DNA of 64,000 nucleotides from Voacanga thouarsii (lineage: Eukaryota > Streptophyta > Magnoliopsida > Gentianales > Apocynaceae). The notes beneath the pieces were generated by a model. The model saw nothing but the letters and a program-made list of their open reading frames with translations, was not told where the DNA came from and did no database searches. Each line of letters begins with the position of its first letter. Within the stretch, counting starts at the first letter, position 1. A program made the translations under genes and the position numbers. Positions 11,987 to 22,984 of the stretch are shown here, piece after piece. The stretch spans positions 3,022,001 through 3,086,000 of the forward strand of contig JANUWF010001217.1 in NCBI GenBank assembly GCA_026120185.1, written 5' to 3'.

Positions 11987-13853
11987 TGTTGAAATATATG
12001 CCCTCTAAACTAGTTTATCTGATTTTATTATCTTATTTCTTAATAAAAGAATTTATTCTCAAAATTTGTTTGTGAATTTACATTTTTTTTGTGCACGATT
12101 TTCGTTTGAAAAGGACGCATTGTGTTTAAGTAAGTAATACATGTGCATGGTGGTCTTTCATAATAAGATATGGATCACGAGTTACTTAACACATAAATAT
12201 TTATTCTTAACTGATTCATGAGAATAGGAATCACATCATGTATAGGTTATTGTGTTATAAATTCTAAATGTAGAATGGCTTACCTTTAGCTAGTGAGTAG
12301 TTCACTCACATCATAGCATGAGCATATTTCGAATACGTAGAACAAGACCTGTAATAGTGGTTTCTAAAAGTACTATTTAAAAAAAAACCCAGACTATAAC
12401 TGCTACAGTGTGGACTAATACTCTACCACTTGAATATGAGTTGGTAGTCTGACGAAACTAAAAGCATATACTTGGGATGTACTGTAGTTGATGTTCTTTC
12501 GTAGAATCAATATACTTGTATGTTAGGTATATGTGACTAGTTAGTTAAAACAGAACTTGTACAATATAGTTTCTATGCTATATCACCCCTTGTGATTGTT
12601 CAAATAATCTAATTATCTAGGGTCTTAGGGAACATGACTTGGATGTTTACTTTAGGGTAACTCCCTTGAAAAGTGAAAACATTCCAGGAGTCGTGGATCT
12701 TTAGACTAAAGGTCTAAGGATGGTAGATGTCTATTAGAGAGGTGTTAGTACACTCTTCCTCTCTAATTGCACGGCGATATGTAAAGAAGTATTTTAGTCA
12801 TTATACATATAGGTCGAAGACTTTGCTAACGCAGTATTATCCTTTGGGTCAATATTTTCTTATGATGATATTAGGAAATATTTAAAATACAAAATATAAC
12901 TATTTATATAGTAGGGGTATTTTGGTCATTTAGTAGCCAAGGCGATATGCCTTTTGGTCCCCAGAATGGCCCTTAAGTCATGAAAGATTTTGGTTAAGGA
13001 ATTAGTCTTGATTATTATGGATTTTATTTTATTAGTCTAATTTATTATTGAATTAGAATAAAATAAAAGGTTCGAGAAAGAGTATTTATTTTATCTAGTT
13101 TAATTGGTTAATTAATTATTCAAGGTTCAAGACCCAAATTAAATAATTAGAAAATTAATCTGGATATAAACTAAATAGAAGGTATAAAAATTTATATTAA
13201 TCTATTTGGGATTGTTGATTATTTATTGGGTTGTTTAATAAAGCTCAGAAAATAAATAATTGAGATTTATTATTTATGGATGTTCAAACCCAAGAATAAT
13301 AAGACCAAGGGTAAAATAAAATTAAAAAAATATTGAACTAATTAATTATTAATTTAATTAATTAAAATAAAAAATAAAAAATAAAAACAACACGGGATGG
13401 AACCCATGTTGTTTCGTATGCAGGATAACAGAAAGTATAGATACTTTCTATTTGCACTCGAATGGCTTCTCTCTTAGGGATGGATTCAAATGAATGCAAA
13501 ATGAATTGAATTGAAACTGGAGTTTTGCAGTTCTGGGAGTTCATCATTCACAGAAGCAAAACAAAGGAAAAAACAGGCTCTTCATTGTTCATTTTCATTC
13601 ACAGAAAACAAACCCATTAGCACTTAACAACCTTTAAGCCTTCACCGACTGTGCTACGGGCACCATTTCAGAAGATCAATAGTTTCACATGAATGAGATG
13701 CAGTAGATGTTTACAAGGATGCGATCCAATAGCCTCAAGTATCCTTTTACAGACATCTACACCAGTGCAAAGAGGACCATTCAATCACAGAGATAAATTT
13801 TTCGTTTCCTAACATGCTTTCGTTTTGATAATTTTTGTCATTTTAAGCCTTCA
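11987..13853 (+). repeat. 3' LTR of Copia element A
   Basis: Begins TGTTGAAATATATGCCCTC, ends AAGCCTTCA, and aligns throughout with 2049-4245 apart from the extra insertion there. It is 1,867 bp, long for a Copia LTR. Flanked on the right by CTTAG, the partner of CGTAG at 2044-2048. Confidence 0.9.
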
Positions 13854-13858
13854 CTTAG

Positions 13859-15611
13859 TCTTATCAATTCTAAGTTGATTTTACACTAAATTAACAATAG
13901 CTTAAAAAAAAGACAACGTAATTATCATCACATTCAATTACTTGAGAACTCAAAAGTAGAACTCAAAAGCCTTTTAAATTAAATGAATGAATATCATATT
14001 TTACACAATTAACTTCCAAAAGACGACAATCAATTCAACATATTCATGCACATAACTAAGATAAATGTAACTGCAATATATGTGTACCATATAATACAGT
14101 GTAATTAACTTCTTGCACTTAGTTAATTTCTTAATTTTTAAATGCACTGTAAATATCCTTTACAATGAAAATGAAACGTCAACTAACTCAAGTTATTCCT
14201 CACTTCAATTATCCACAAATTAATACTTAAAAAGAACAAAGAAAATTACTGACAACTTTTATCTACAAATTAATCCTTTCCTAAATCAAATTTAATTACT
14301 TTGTTTAAAAGATTTTAAGGAATGAAAAGTCACCTAACTTAATTAGGTTTAGAAATTTACCATTTTATTCCTTTTCGTCAACAACAAAATGAGACGTCAT
14401 GTGACATTACTTATGAAACATAGAAAAAAGATCTCCCAAAAACTATTGAAATGTAGACAAATCAAAAAAACAAAACATTACCATACCTCAAAAAAAAATT
14501 ATGAAAACAAAACATTTTCCTTAACTGATCTTTGAAAAATCCCAAAGAAACATTTCAAAAGAGTTAAAAAAAACGGAATAGCAAAAGTTCTTACCTTTTG
14601 AACTGACGTAGAAAACAGCAAAGGAACAATGCCATAAATTTTCGAAGATGGTTATACTGACATATCCCCGATAACTCTGAACAAACTCGTAGATTTGGTG
14701 GAAAATAGTTTGAACAAACACAGTAAATGGTGCTTTAAAAAAGGGGGGAAATTGAATTGGCTATGGAAGGCAGCTGAATCTTCATCACGAATACTTTTGA
14801 GACTTAGCAAATCTCAGATTCTACATGGTTCATAACTGCGGACTTCAAAATAGAATCAAATATAATTAATTGAAGAATCTGACATAAAGCTAATAAATAC
14901 TTACAACAAATGATACGTGTCAACAATTGAAAGAGATATCTATATATACATTAAAATACATTAATATTAATTAAAATAAACAATGAAAAAATTATTTAAT
15001 TCCACAATAATATACCGCATATATTACAATAATGTATATTGTGACAAACTCTAACAACTTTACGTGTACAAGTAAATAGTATGGATAATAAAATAATATA
15101 ATTAAAGAAAATAAAAGCTTTCAATTTAAACAAATTTGCTTTTAAAAATTAGTAAATTATAATTAATTTTCAAAACAACAGTTAACGGAAAAAAAACTAT
15201 ACAATGACCTATAATGAATAAATGTTAATTCTTTCATTATCAATTGTGGACAAACTTTAATTAAGTTACCCTGCCAGGTGATCATTGTGACATTTATTTT
15301 TTAATTTATATTAAATTTACTTGGACACACAAAACATAACGCTCTCAGAAGGGAGTAAATGGTCTTCACAATGAAGTCTTAAAAAAATGGCAATTAAGCT
15401 CCAATGTCAAAAATTGTAATGTTCATTGCAAATGACCATTAAAAAAAAAACATAAGCCTTTGCTTACAATAGGCTTTCGCAATATCATGCACATAAATAA
15501 ATTAAAAAAAAAAATCTTCAATGACCATTTCAATTGCTACAAAACCTTGGTCTTTAAACTAAAATCTCCTCATCGATAATAATTTCTCTTCCAAAATTAC
15601 TCACTAACGTG

Positions 15612-15654
<43 letters not shown>

Positions 15655-16206
15655 CTGTTCATTAGAGTATTGTACTTAAATCTTTAAATTATACATTTTG
15701 AAAAACTATAATTAAATTTATACATGATATAATATCCTAACAAATCCATTGAACATGCACTGGATGCAAGTATTGGTTGTTGCAAGTTATGAATTGTGCA
15801 TCGTATTACCATAATTATACAGTTTTCCTTTATTTAAAAGTCCACTTTCTTTTGAAAAAAATACTTCTTAAAAAAAAAAAACTCCAAACCAATTTTGTGA
15901 TAATTTCCGGCAACGTCAAACACCTTTGAATATGTTTGAAATTTGGTGAAAATTTTTAAGATAATGGATATGGATTTAAATTGTTATTTATTAAAATCTA
16001 ATATATAGAATAGTTCCTATCATTTTCATTTAGAAAAATTAAAAGACAGTCATACAATATTTACCATATAAGAAATGAATTACTATTAACACTTATATCC
16101 ATCACTAATATCATGAATTAATAAAAAATACTATATTGCTAAAAATCTTTAATTAGACCAAAAATTATAGAGAAATAGGGAAAATGAATAAATGGATATT
16201 GAAGAC
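13859..16206. other. AT-rich intergenic stretch with one exon-like segment
   Basis: Mostly AT-rich with no recognisable gene. On the minus strand at about 14594-14721 an open segment (MFVQTIFHQIYEFVQSYRG and onward) ends in a good 5' splice consensus, AAAAG|GTAAGA. It could be a first exon of the broken gene at 1323-1937, which would lie only about 0.8 kb away if Copia element A were removed. That link is speculative. Confidence 0.35.
15615..15652. repeat. (AT)n microsatellite
   Basis: About 19 uninterrupted AT units. Shorter TA runs occur at about 17287-17304, 34350-34370 and 63906-63920. Confidence 0.95.
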
Positions 16207-17120
16207 AAGGGTGGCAATCGTGTCGTGTTCGGGTTGACAGGTCGTGTCAATTTAAGATAATTACACTTGACAGGTCAACTCGAACACGACCCGTTTAATA
16301 AACGTGTCGTGTCATGTCAATCCGTTTATTCCGTGTCGTGTTCGTGTTATAAAATGGATTGACACAATTAGACACAAAAATTAAATAGATAATTATTAAA
16401 TCCGTCAATCCGAATACTTACTAAACCCACCAATCTGTGCACCATTACACAAAAAAATTTACAAAATTAAATCAAATCATATAAAATTAAAAAAACTAAT
16501 AAAATAACCCATAAAGTCATAAAAAAACCAATAAAATAACAAACTATCTCACTCAATATTTAGAGATCTTAATAAATTCATAAAATTTAATCTTAAAAAT
16601 CTAAACAAATGTAGTTTTGCAATAAAATTGGATTATTCAAAAAATTATTTTCTCTAACTAAAAGTCGTTGTAATAATATTATTATTATAAATACTAAATA
16701 ATAATTAATTAAGAATGATTCATTTACTATATATCAAGTAAATAGCCGCATTAACATCATTTATTTTTCTTCAGAGGTCTCATATAATTAAACAAAATAG
16801 ACACACAAACAATACAATTAATTCATATAATAAAATTTAATTCAATTAATTCATGTAAAAAATTAAATTATCTAATTTTTTATAATGAAATTTGTAGGGT
16901 ATTACAAAAAGTATTAAATATAAATATTAAAAAAAGTTAAACGGGTTCGCGGGTTGAAACAGGTTAAAACGGGTTGAATCTGTTTATGACCTGTACACAT
17001 TTAAAGTTAAACGGATCGACCTGTTTCGACCCAAACTCGCGAAATCCCAACCCTAACCTGCTATAACTGTGTCGTTTTCGTATCGTATTGACGTATCGTG
17101 TTCAATATTACCGCCTCTAA
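16207..17120. mobile_element. Non-autonomous hAT-type element (914 bp)
   Basis: Flanked by a perfect 8-bp direct repeat, TTGAAGAC, at 16199-16206 and 17121-17128. Ends are AAGGGTGGCAAT and, reverse-complemented, TTAGAGGCGGTAAT, an imperfect inverted repeat of the form common in plant hAT elements. Subterminal regions are full of short GTGTCGTG / GGGTTGACAGG-like motifs in both orientations (about 16215-16350 and 16935-17100). The interior is AT-rich with no transposase. Eight-base duplication plus this terminus supports hAT; no coding capacity means it needs a helper. Confidence 0.85.
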
Positions 17121-17128
17121 TTGAAGAC

Positions 17129-18922
17129 GGACAAATATATACATATACTTATGTTTGAATCAAAACAAGTATTTATATTGTAACCATTGAAAAAATTTAG
17201 CAAGCTATGTTTTGTAACAAGAGAAAAAAAAATAGAATTAACATTTTAGCACATAAATTTAGCTACTCCATAAAAATTTGAAATACATATATATATATAT
17301 ATATGAATAAATATAATATTCAATACTATAAATCTTTTAAAAAATTAAAAAAAAATCTATCTGCCTAAAAAATTTATAAAATTTTTAAAAAGAATCAAAT
17401 CTTAAAAAACAAACAAGCAACAGAAGAACAAGTCAACACAATACTCGAAATTCTAACCTCCATAATAATATTACTTTGTAATATAATTTATATATATATA
17501 TGACACAAAATAACCAACAGTATCAACAAGCAGCACAAGTCCAACTTACCTTTACATAACATTCAACTAACATTCTGTAACTTAAGTCAACAAAGAAAAC
17601 TAAATGTCATTAAATCCCTTACATAACATCATAACAGAAGCCAAGAAATTCAAAACAATAGCAGAAAGCATACATATGGTAGAGTCCAAAACAAAAGAGA
17701 TAAAAACAACTACAGATGATATTCCAACTGCAATATTTCCACAAACATTATCCATTCTCCTCCTGCATATGAAATACACAAATTGGACCTAATGAATGCC
17801 CATAACACAATTTGCAAAACACCAACATCATTCACACTCAAAAACAAAACAATTTGGCAACGTAAAAAAAATGGAATTAGCAAAAAAATCCTTTTAACGA
17901 AAAAAAGACAAACAAACATACATTAATTTCAAACCCACACAATCCTTATATGCAGTCCTGGCAACTAGAAGAATAATACGCTAAATCAAATCTTCACTAA
18001 GCCCAGATAAGAACAAAGTTTCGGGAACACCACAATCCCAACTTACAATATCCATTCTGCCAAAAGACGACCGGAACAAAACCACAAAAAACAGAGTACA
18101 AAACAAAAACAACTCCATCAAATACTTATGTAAATGGCTTTCTCGAAAAGCACAAAGAACTAAAACCTCCACCATCCAAAATCGTGCACGCAAAAAAACA
18201 ATTACAAAACACAAAGTCTGCTATTTAAATGAACGAGGCTAACTACATCTAAACATTGGGCCAACAAAATAACACACAAACAACCTACATAAAAATCCAA
18301 ATCCATTGGTCTGTTAAGAAATAAAAACCCTTACCAATTCTATAACAGCCCAAATAACAGACCCAATTCAGTTATGAAACCAATTCGACAGAGATAAAAA
18401 ACCCAAGGCTCTTTAAAATCAGACAAAATTCAAAAGTATTGAATCTGTTAATAACTCTTTCAAGAAGGAATCGGAAAACAACTCAAGTGATCGGCTCTGG
18501 GCAATCAATAGAAAGCTCAGAAGAGCGCTATTGGGCGCTGGCTATTCTCCTTATAAAAATCTAAAATCACATATTCTGTAGATTAGGAAATTGACAATAG
18601 CATTTCATCAACATTCATTAAACACATTATAAATCTACTTTTTCAGTAGAAAATAATAAAAAAATTAACAATAAAATATTCTTCATTTCACTTGAAAATA
18701 CATCTCACCTAAACATCATTTCATATTCCTTAATAATGAAACATAAAGATAATGGAATCTATTTCAAAATCACAAAAATACCCCAAACAAACACTCTTGG
18801 GCTCAAATCCATCCTCCACAAAATCAAATGGATGATACAATGTACAACAATGAGTAGTATTCTTCCCCAAATCATTTGTCTCCCATCTTAAGCAAATAGC
18901 GAAAAACAGTTCCCGCTGATAA
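17129..18922. other. AT-rich intergenic stretch
   Basis: No gene recognised. AT-rich with poly-A-like runs. A more average-composition patch at about 18480-18550 reads on the minus strand like a 5' untranslated exon but nothing anchors it. Confidence 0.45.
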
Positions 18923-19360
18923 TTAATTAATCAGAACTTCATCATACAATCCTTGCTTCAAAAATTTATCAAATATTCTCATTCTAACCTCCCTTTCACT
19001 GGAATTCAACAATAGGAAAATCATCACCATAGCATATGAGGCACTCTCCTACCCAGCATCTATAGAACTTTCCAAATAAGACTTCACCAAATCAATACAC
19101 CCACCATCAAAAACAAGTTCTTGCACCCCCGGGAAAAAAAAGAACCAAAAGTATCTGATTAATCAAACTGACACAATGGAACTTTTTCTTTTTTGACCAA
19201 AAAAAAACAACAAAAAAATAAAAATACTCACTACTGCAGCCCCTATACTCTGCTTCAAGATTCCTGAGCTCTACACAATGTTGAAAGAATCTCTTCTGTC
19301 CATCAGGATGATGATCCCATAGATAAGGGAATCGATACATAAAAATCAATGGCAAAAAAA
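18923..19360 (-). pseudogene. Minus-strand exon-like fragments of an unidentified gene
   Basis: Minus-strand reading at 18923-19129 gives about 68 codons of protein-like text with one internal TAG: VQELVFDGGCIDLVKSYLES, then SASYAMVMIFLLLNSSEREV and FDKFLKQGLYDEVLIN before TAA. A second patch at about 19235-19345 reads RFPYLWDHHPDGQKRFFQHC and CVELRNLEAEYRGCSSE. The first is vaguely like a helical-repeat (pentatricopeptide-type) protein, but no clear repeat is visible. I treat them as remnants of one or two host genes, function unknown. Confidence 0.3.
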
Positions 19361-20287
19361 AAAAATCCTTTCCATTGACAATGGTATAAGAAAGTAACTT
19401 ACATTTACATAAAAACAAAAAACAAAAACAACCAAAAACCCATCAAAAATAAAACTACCCCTGCATTGTAAGCAAGTACCCATCATAACAGAAAACTAGA
19501 ACAAAAACGACAAATAAGAAAATAAATACGTTGACTTCAATGTGAGGAAATCTTCATAGAAATCCATTTTCAATAAGGCAAAAATTCTCCTGATCAATTC
19601 CAAAAGAAGACATAGAAAACAACCTCCAAATTCTCTAGGAGCACATGACAAGCCAACAGTCATTGTAACACACTCACAATAAACACAACCAAAATAAGAA
19701 AACAATACAAACAGAGAAAATGTTGAAAAGGCAAAATAAACGCCTATAGAACTAAAAAAACCCAAGCAACAACCCACAAAAACTGAAAAACACAAACACC
19801 AATAAATAAAAGCCAAAGCCCAACAGCAAGAGAAACTACCAATGACACCCAAAAAAAAAAAAAAAACCGCACCTTCCATTGGCTTCAGCAAAAAAATTGT
19901 GTTGGTGTCCAGACAACTATACTAAATGCATTGAATGCCTGAGCAACTGCATCGATCACATTCCTACTAAGCAAAACAAAATTAAAATAGAAATATACCA
20001 TATTTACTAAATCTAACACCCAAAAAAAATATTACAAACAGCACACAAAGTAAATTTAAAAAATCAATAGTTACAAAAACAGCTGCCTAGTTTAACTAAT
20101 TTTAAATTCATAGACAGTTACTTTGTGCATAGTGTTAATAAGAAATGACTATATTTATAATCTTTATTTTTTATTAGCTGGAATAATCTTCTTTATGACA
20201 TATAAAATACACAAACCCTCAAATATATCGTATCATAAGGTCCTATATCACAGCATGGATGATCCACTCCAACATGCATGAAATGGT
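19361..20287. other. A-rich intergenic stretch 3' of the DUF6817-like gene
   Basis: Rich in A runs on the plus strand; open frames are low-complexity (Phe, Cys and Leu rich) and not credible. A short protein-like minus-strand patch at about 19890-19975 (RNVIDAVAQAFNAFSIVVW) is unassigned. Confidence 0.45.
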
Positions 20288-21574
20288 CTACCTCACAAGG
20301 CCCAAATTGAGAATCCCCCATGAGGTCTGTGGCCATGACTTCTCCTTAGCCTTCATAACCAAAACTCTGGTCCAAGAAATCCATCCTTCCCATGACATCC
20401 TCTTGTCCCATGGACTTCCCCACTCCAAAATCATTCTCAGCCCTATCTCAGCTTCTTTCTCAGCCTCCTCAAACCTCTCTTTGTTCAAATAAATCTGTCC
20501 CAAAACCACATGTGGCTCTCCCACAAAAGGGTTTTTCTGAATTGATGCCAACAACAACTCCTCTGTTTTCTCTAACCCTTTCTTTTCTGCATTACAAACA
20601 GCTTCCCAGTAAATGTCCCTTCCCTTTATCTGCTCTTCAGCATCCAAAACTTTCGTGCAATTATCGAGAACTGGTGGTATCACAAGCTCCAATTCTTCAT
20701 CTCTGTCTTTCATCGCTTTATCATGGTCATTTCTCTTCCTTTGTTCAATGCAAATTTGTTCTTCTCTTAGAATCAAGGTGTATATTGCGCCCATTCTTGA
20801 TATTGAGCTCATCCACAGCCCTGGTTTGCCATCTCCAGGCCACAAACCGAAGTAGTTATTGCCGGAGAATTCAAGACGGCCGTTCGAGTTCTCAAACAGG
20901 ACATCCTGCCATCCGAAGAGCTGATCACTGAAATCAGCCATTGTCATCATGAGAAAAGTGGCAACCAATCTTCTTGAAACCAAAACATCTTCACCAGTCT
21001 TTATGTGCTTCACTATGATCCCTTCAGCGGGAACAAGAGACTGCAATTTCTTCCTCCAAGCTTCTTCATCATTGAACAATCCTTTCTCATTGGCATTCTT
21101 TACAGAAGTCTCCGAAGCCTTCAAATGTTCAATAAGTTCTTCATCACTGTATTTGAACAGAAGATCATCATGAATCAAAGGCTGACGAGGGATGATGCAG
21201 AACAGATGAATCAATCGTTCTGCAGCTTCACCCACATGAGCACGAACGGTCTCCCGGCCAGTAGAGGGATCAAAGATGGCAAGATTAACATAGGAATTCG
21301 AATAAGCAGAATGAAAAAGCCCACAGAGGCAAACTGCATCAGGAGCTTTCCATAGCTTCAGAATCCGATAAATATCTACCAAATGTTCAAGAAAGCTTCC
21401 ATGCTTGTGCCAACACTCACCAGCCCCCACAGAACGCAAGACTGAGACAAGATAAGGAAGGTTTTTGTCTACTTTTTCGAGTTCTCCACGAAGAAAAGGA
21501 CGTGCTAGTTCTAATAGGTTATGGAGATATTCCTTGTGATCAGATTCATTAGACAAAGAAAGTGAAGTAGGCAT
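20288..21574 (-). CDS. DUF6817-like protein with HD-like motif and TPR-like C-terminus
   Basis: One uninterrupted 428-codon frame from ATG at 21574 to TAG at 20288-20290, with no intron needed. Residues about 15-220 match what I recall of the plant DUF6817 family: HKHGSFLEHLVDIYRILKLW (57-76) and VCLCGLFHSAYSNSYVNLAI (81-100). Histidines in these segments (58, 64, 88) resemble the metal-binding pattern of HD-fold hydrolases, but an activity is not established. A helical segment rich in Glu and Lys follows, and about 310-415 reads as TPR-like helices (EPHVVLGQIYLNKERFEEAE). No signal or transit peptide is obvious, so cytosolic by inference. A TATA-like box lies about 60 bp upstream. Codon use is even and no break is visible, so I consider it a functional gene. 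Confidence 0.85.
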   Translation of the reverse strand: MPTSLSLSNESDHKEYLHNLLELARPFLRGELEKVDKNLPYLVSVLRSVGAGECWHKHGSFLEHLVDIYRILKLWKAPDAVCLCGLFHSAYSNSYVNLAIFDPSTGRETVRAHVGEAAERLIHLFCIIPRQPLIHDDLLFKYSDEELIEHLKASETSVKNANEKGLFNDEEAWRKKLQSLVPAEGIIVKHIKTGEDVLVSRRLVATFLMMTMADFSDQLFGWQDVLFENSNGRLEFSGNNYFGLWPGDGKPGLWMSSISRMGAIYTLILREEQICIEQRKRNDHDKAMKDRDEELELVIPPVLDNCTKVLDAEEQIKGRDIYWEAVCNAEKKGLEKTEELLLASIQKNPFVGEPHVVLGQIYLNKERFEEAEKEAEIGLRMILEWGSPWDKRMSWEGWISWTRVLVMKAKEKSWPQTSWGILNLGLVR

Positions 21575-21630
21575 GCTGAAAGATTGGAAGTATGAAGGTC
21601 AGTGAATGGTGAGATGATGCTGAAGATGAA

Positions 21631-21641
21631 GATATAAATAG
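21631..21641 (-). promoter_or_regulatory. TATA-like box of the DUF6817-like gene
   Basis: Minus-strand CCTATTTATATC is centred about 60 bp upstream of the ATG at 21574, followed by a CT-rich leader, which suits a plant TATA box with a short 5' UTR. Confidence 0.55.
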
Positions 21642-22016
21642 GAAGTGAAGGGGGTGAGAGAATGAGTTACGTAGGAGAGTTCGACTCTATCTTTGCCAGC
21701 GAGCGAGAAATTCAAGGGGATTCTGAGATTGAAAAGGATAAGCTTCATTGTCATTTTTTGGCTTGGAAAATGCTGTTGGAGCCTTGTCAGCCATGAATGT
21801 GAATACCTCTCCCATAACCTCTTAAAATTCTTCTCAAATTAATTATATCTTTATATTACCCTTACGTTTAAAAATATTTTATTCCATTATTCATCAATAC
21901 GACATAGTATTTTTTTTTTAACTGATACTTTCTTTTTAATTTTTCAAAATTATATTATGCTTCCCTTTTGCCTATCATATCCTTTTTAAAATGTAACCAT
22001 TGTCTTTTATTATATA

Positions 22017-22044
22017 CTAGCAAGATGCCCGTGCTTTGCACGGG
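22017..22044 (-). mobile_element. Helitron-like 3' terminus
   Basis: On the minus strand the sequence is CCCGTGC-AAA-GCACGGG (7-bp stem, 3-nt loop, 22044-22028), then CATCTTG, then CTAG (22020-22017), then a host T at 22016. Hairpin, short spacer, CTRR end and a following T are the accepted signature of a Helitron 3' end. The element would extend to higher coordinates. I could not identify its 5' TC end, and no Rep/helicase gene is visible. Confidence 0.6.
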
Positions 22045-22174
22045 ATATCAATATTTTATGCTACATGTTATTTTTTTGTATATTAATGAAAAAAGGAAAA
22101 ATATTTTTTATGTTACAAAAACAAAGAAATGAATTTGCACACATAACATTTTTTTGTCCATTTTGGCCAGTTGT

Positions 22175-22984
22175 TCAGGAATGTGGACATAAGCACCATG
22201 TGCCTCCTAGTAAGATAGGACCCCCTCCCCATTGCTTGATTTGACTCTCTTATTGGCCAGCCTGAAATTTCATGATTTGAAAAGCAAGTTATGCATAAAA
22301 GACAAATATAAAAATCATAGACTGAATATGAAGAACGTAAGGTTAAACATTCTAAATAAAATATATATAGTATGACAATCACATCTTTCTCCCAATTTGT
22401 GAGTGTAGTAATTACGATTAAGATTATAGTCTGCAAGCAAATGCCACCCGTCATCCCTCCCCATACTCCCTACAGATCAAACGCATCAAACCTTTGCAAG
22501 CAATATTTGTACTAATTAAGGAGTAATCTTTTGCTACAAAAAGGGGATTTCTTTCATCCATGGGCTGAGTGCTACCCTCATGCTTTCATTGGCAAAAATA
22601 TGTGATGTCATTCTATTGAAGGGAAGGAGGAAATCTTATAAAGTTTTGAGGTCTAATATATTATAAAAATGAAAAGAAAGTAAGCTATCTATATACCATA
22701 TCTCCAAAATGAGCTGTGAATCTAAGCAGAATGCTAGCAGGTAGACTAACAATGTAATAGCAGCCAATGTCAATGTACGCTACAAGAGACTGCCATCCAG
22801 CACCAATAGCAACCCATGCAGATTAATGAATCTCATTATCCATAAAAAAAAAAAACTATTACTATTAAGATTTAAAAGGGTCAGACTTCAATCTGCAATT
22901 ACCTGATAATATTGGTTGTGCACTGTTTACCACTAGTGTGAATGCAAGCAAGGTTGCAAGTCTGGTCGTCTCTTTAGCAACAGT
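22175..22984 (-). pseudogene. MATE (DTX) transporter 3' exons, broken
   Basis: Four minus-strand exons match the C-terminal part of plant multidrug and toxic compound extrusion antiporters. Exon a (22903-22984) reads ETTRLATLLAFTLVVNSAQP, ILS. Exon b (22697-22815) reads GVAIGAGWQSLVAYIDIGCY and onward. Exon c (22383-22469) reads GVWGGMTGGICLQTIILIVI, TTLTNWEKD. Exon d (22175-22261) contains KQWGGGPIL and ends in TGA. Phases agree across a-b-c-d. Defects: the acceptor of exon b is AT instead of AG, exon d has an in-frame TAA, and the first two thirds of the protein (roughly 300 residues in normal family members) are missing upstream. Introns are retained, so this is a genomic fragment, not a retrocopy. 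It lies just inside the Helitron-like end and on its strand. Confidence 0.82.

Larger units (their letters stand above)
2049..13853 (+). mobile_element. Copia-type LTR retrotransposon A, decayed, with nested insertions
   Basis: The element has related direct LTRs (2049-4245 and 11987-13853) that begin TGTTG and end TTCA. A primer-binding site follows the 5' LTR, and a purine-rich tract ending GTGGGAGAT precedes the 3' LTR. Internal order is gag, protease, GAG-pre-integrase, integrase, reverse transcriptase, RNase H, which is Copia order. The flanking 5-mers are CGTAG (2044-2048) and CTTAG (13854-13858), a target duplication with one mismatch. Long LTRs and the gag N-terminus resemble the Angela-type lineage; that assignment is inference. 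The element is dead: gag and pol carry many stops and frameshifts, a solo LTR sits in the protease region and a 173-bp tandem duplication sits before the integrase. The visible divergence of the two LTRs points to an old insertion. Confidence 0.92.

Noticed and set aside
19496..19891. 131-codon minus-strand open frame
   Set aside because: Composition is low-complexity (Phe, Cys, Leu) caused by A-rich plus-strand sequence; no domain signature.
20392..20931. 179-codon plus-strand open frame
   Set aside because: It is the antisense shadow of the DUF6817-like gene; the minus frame is longer and has recognisable domain motifs.
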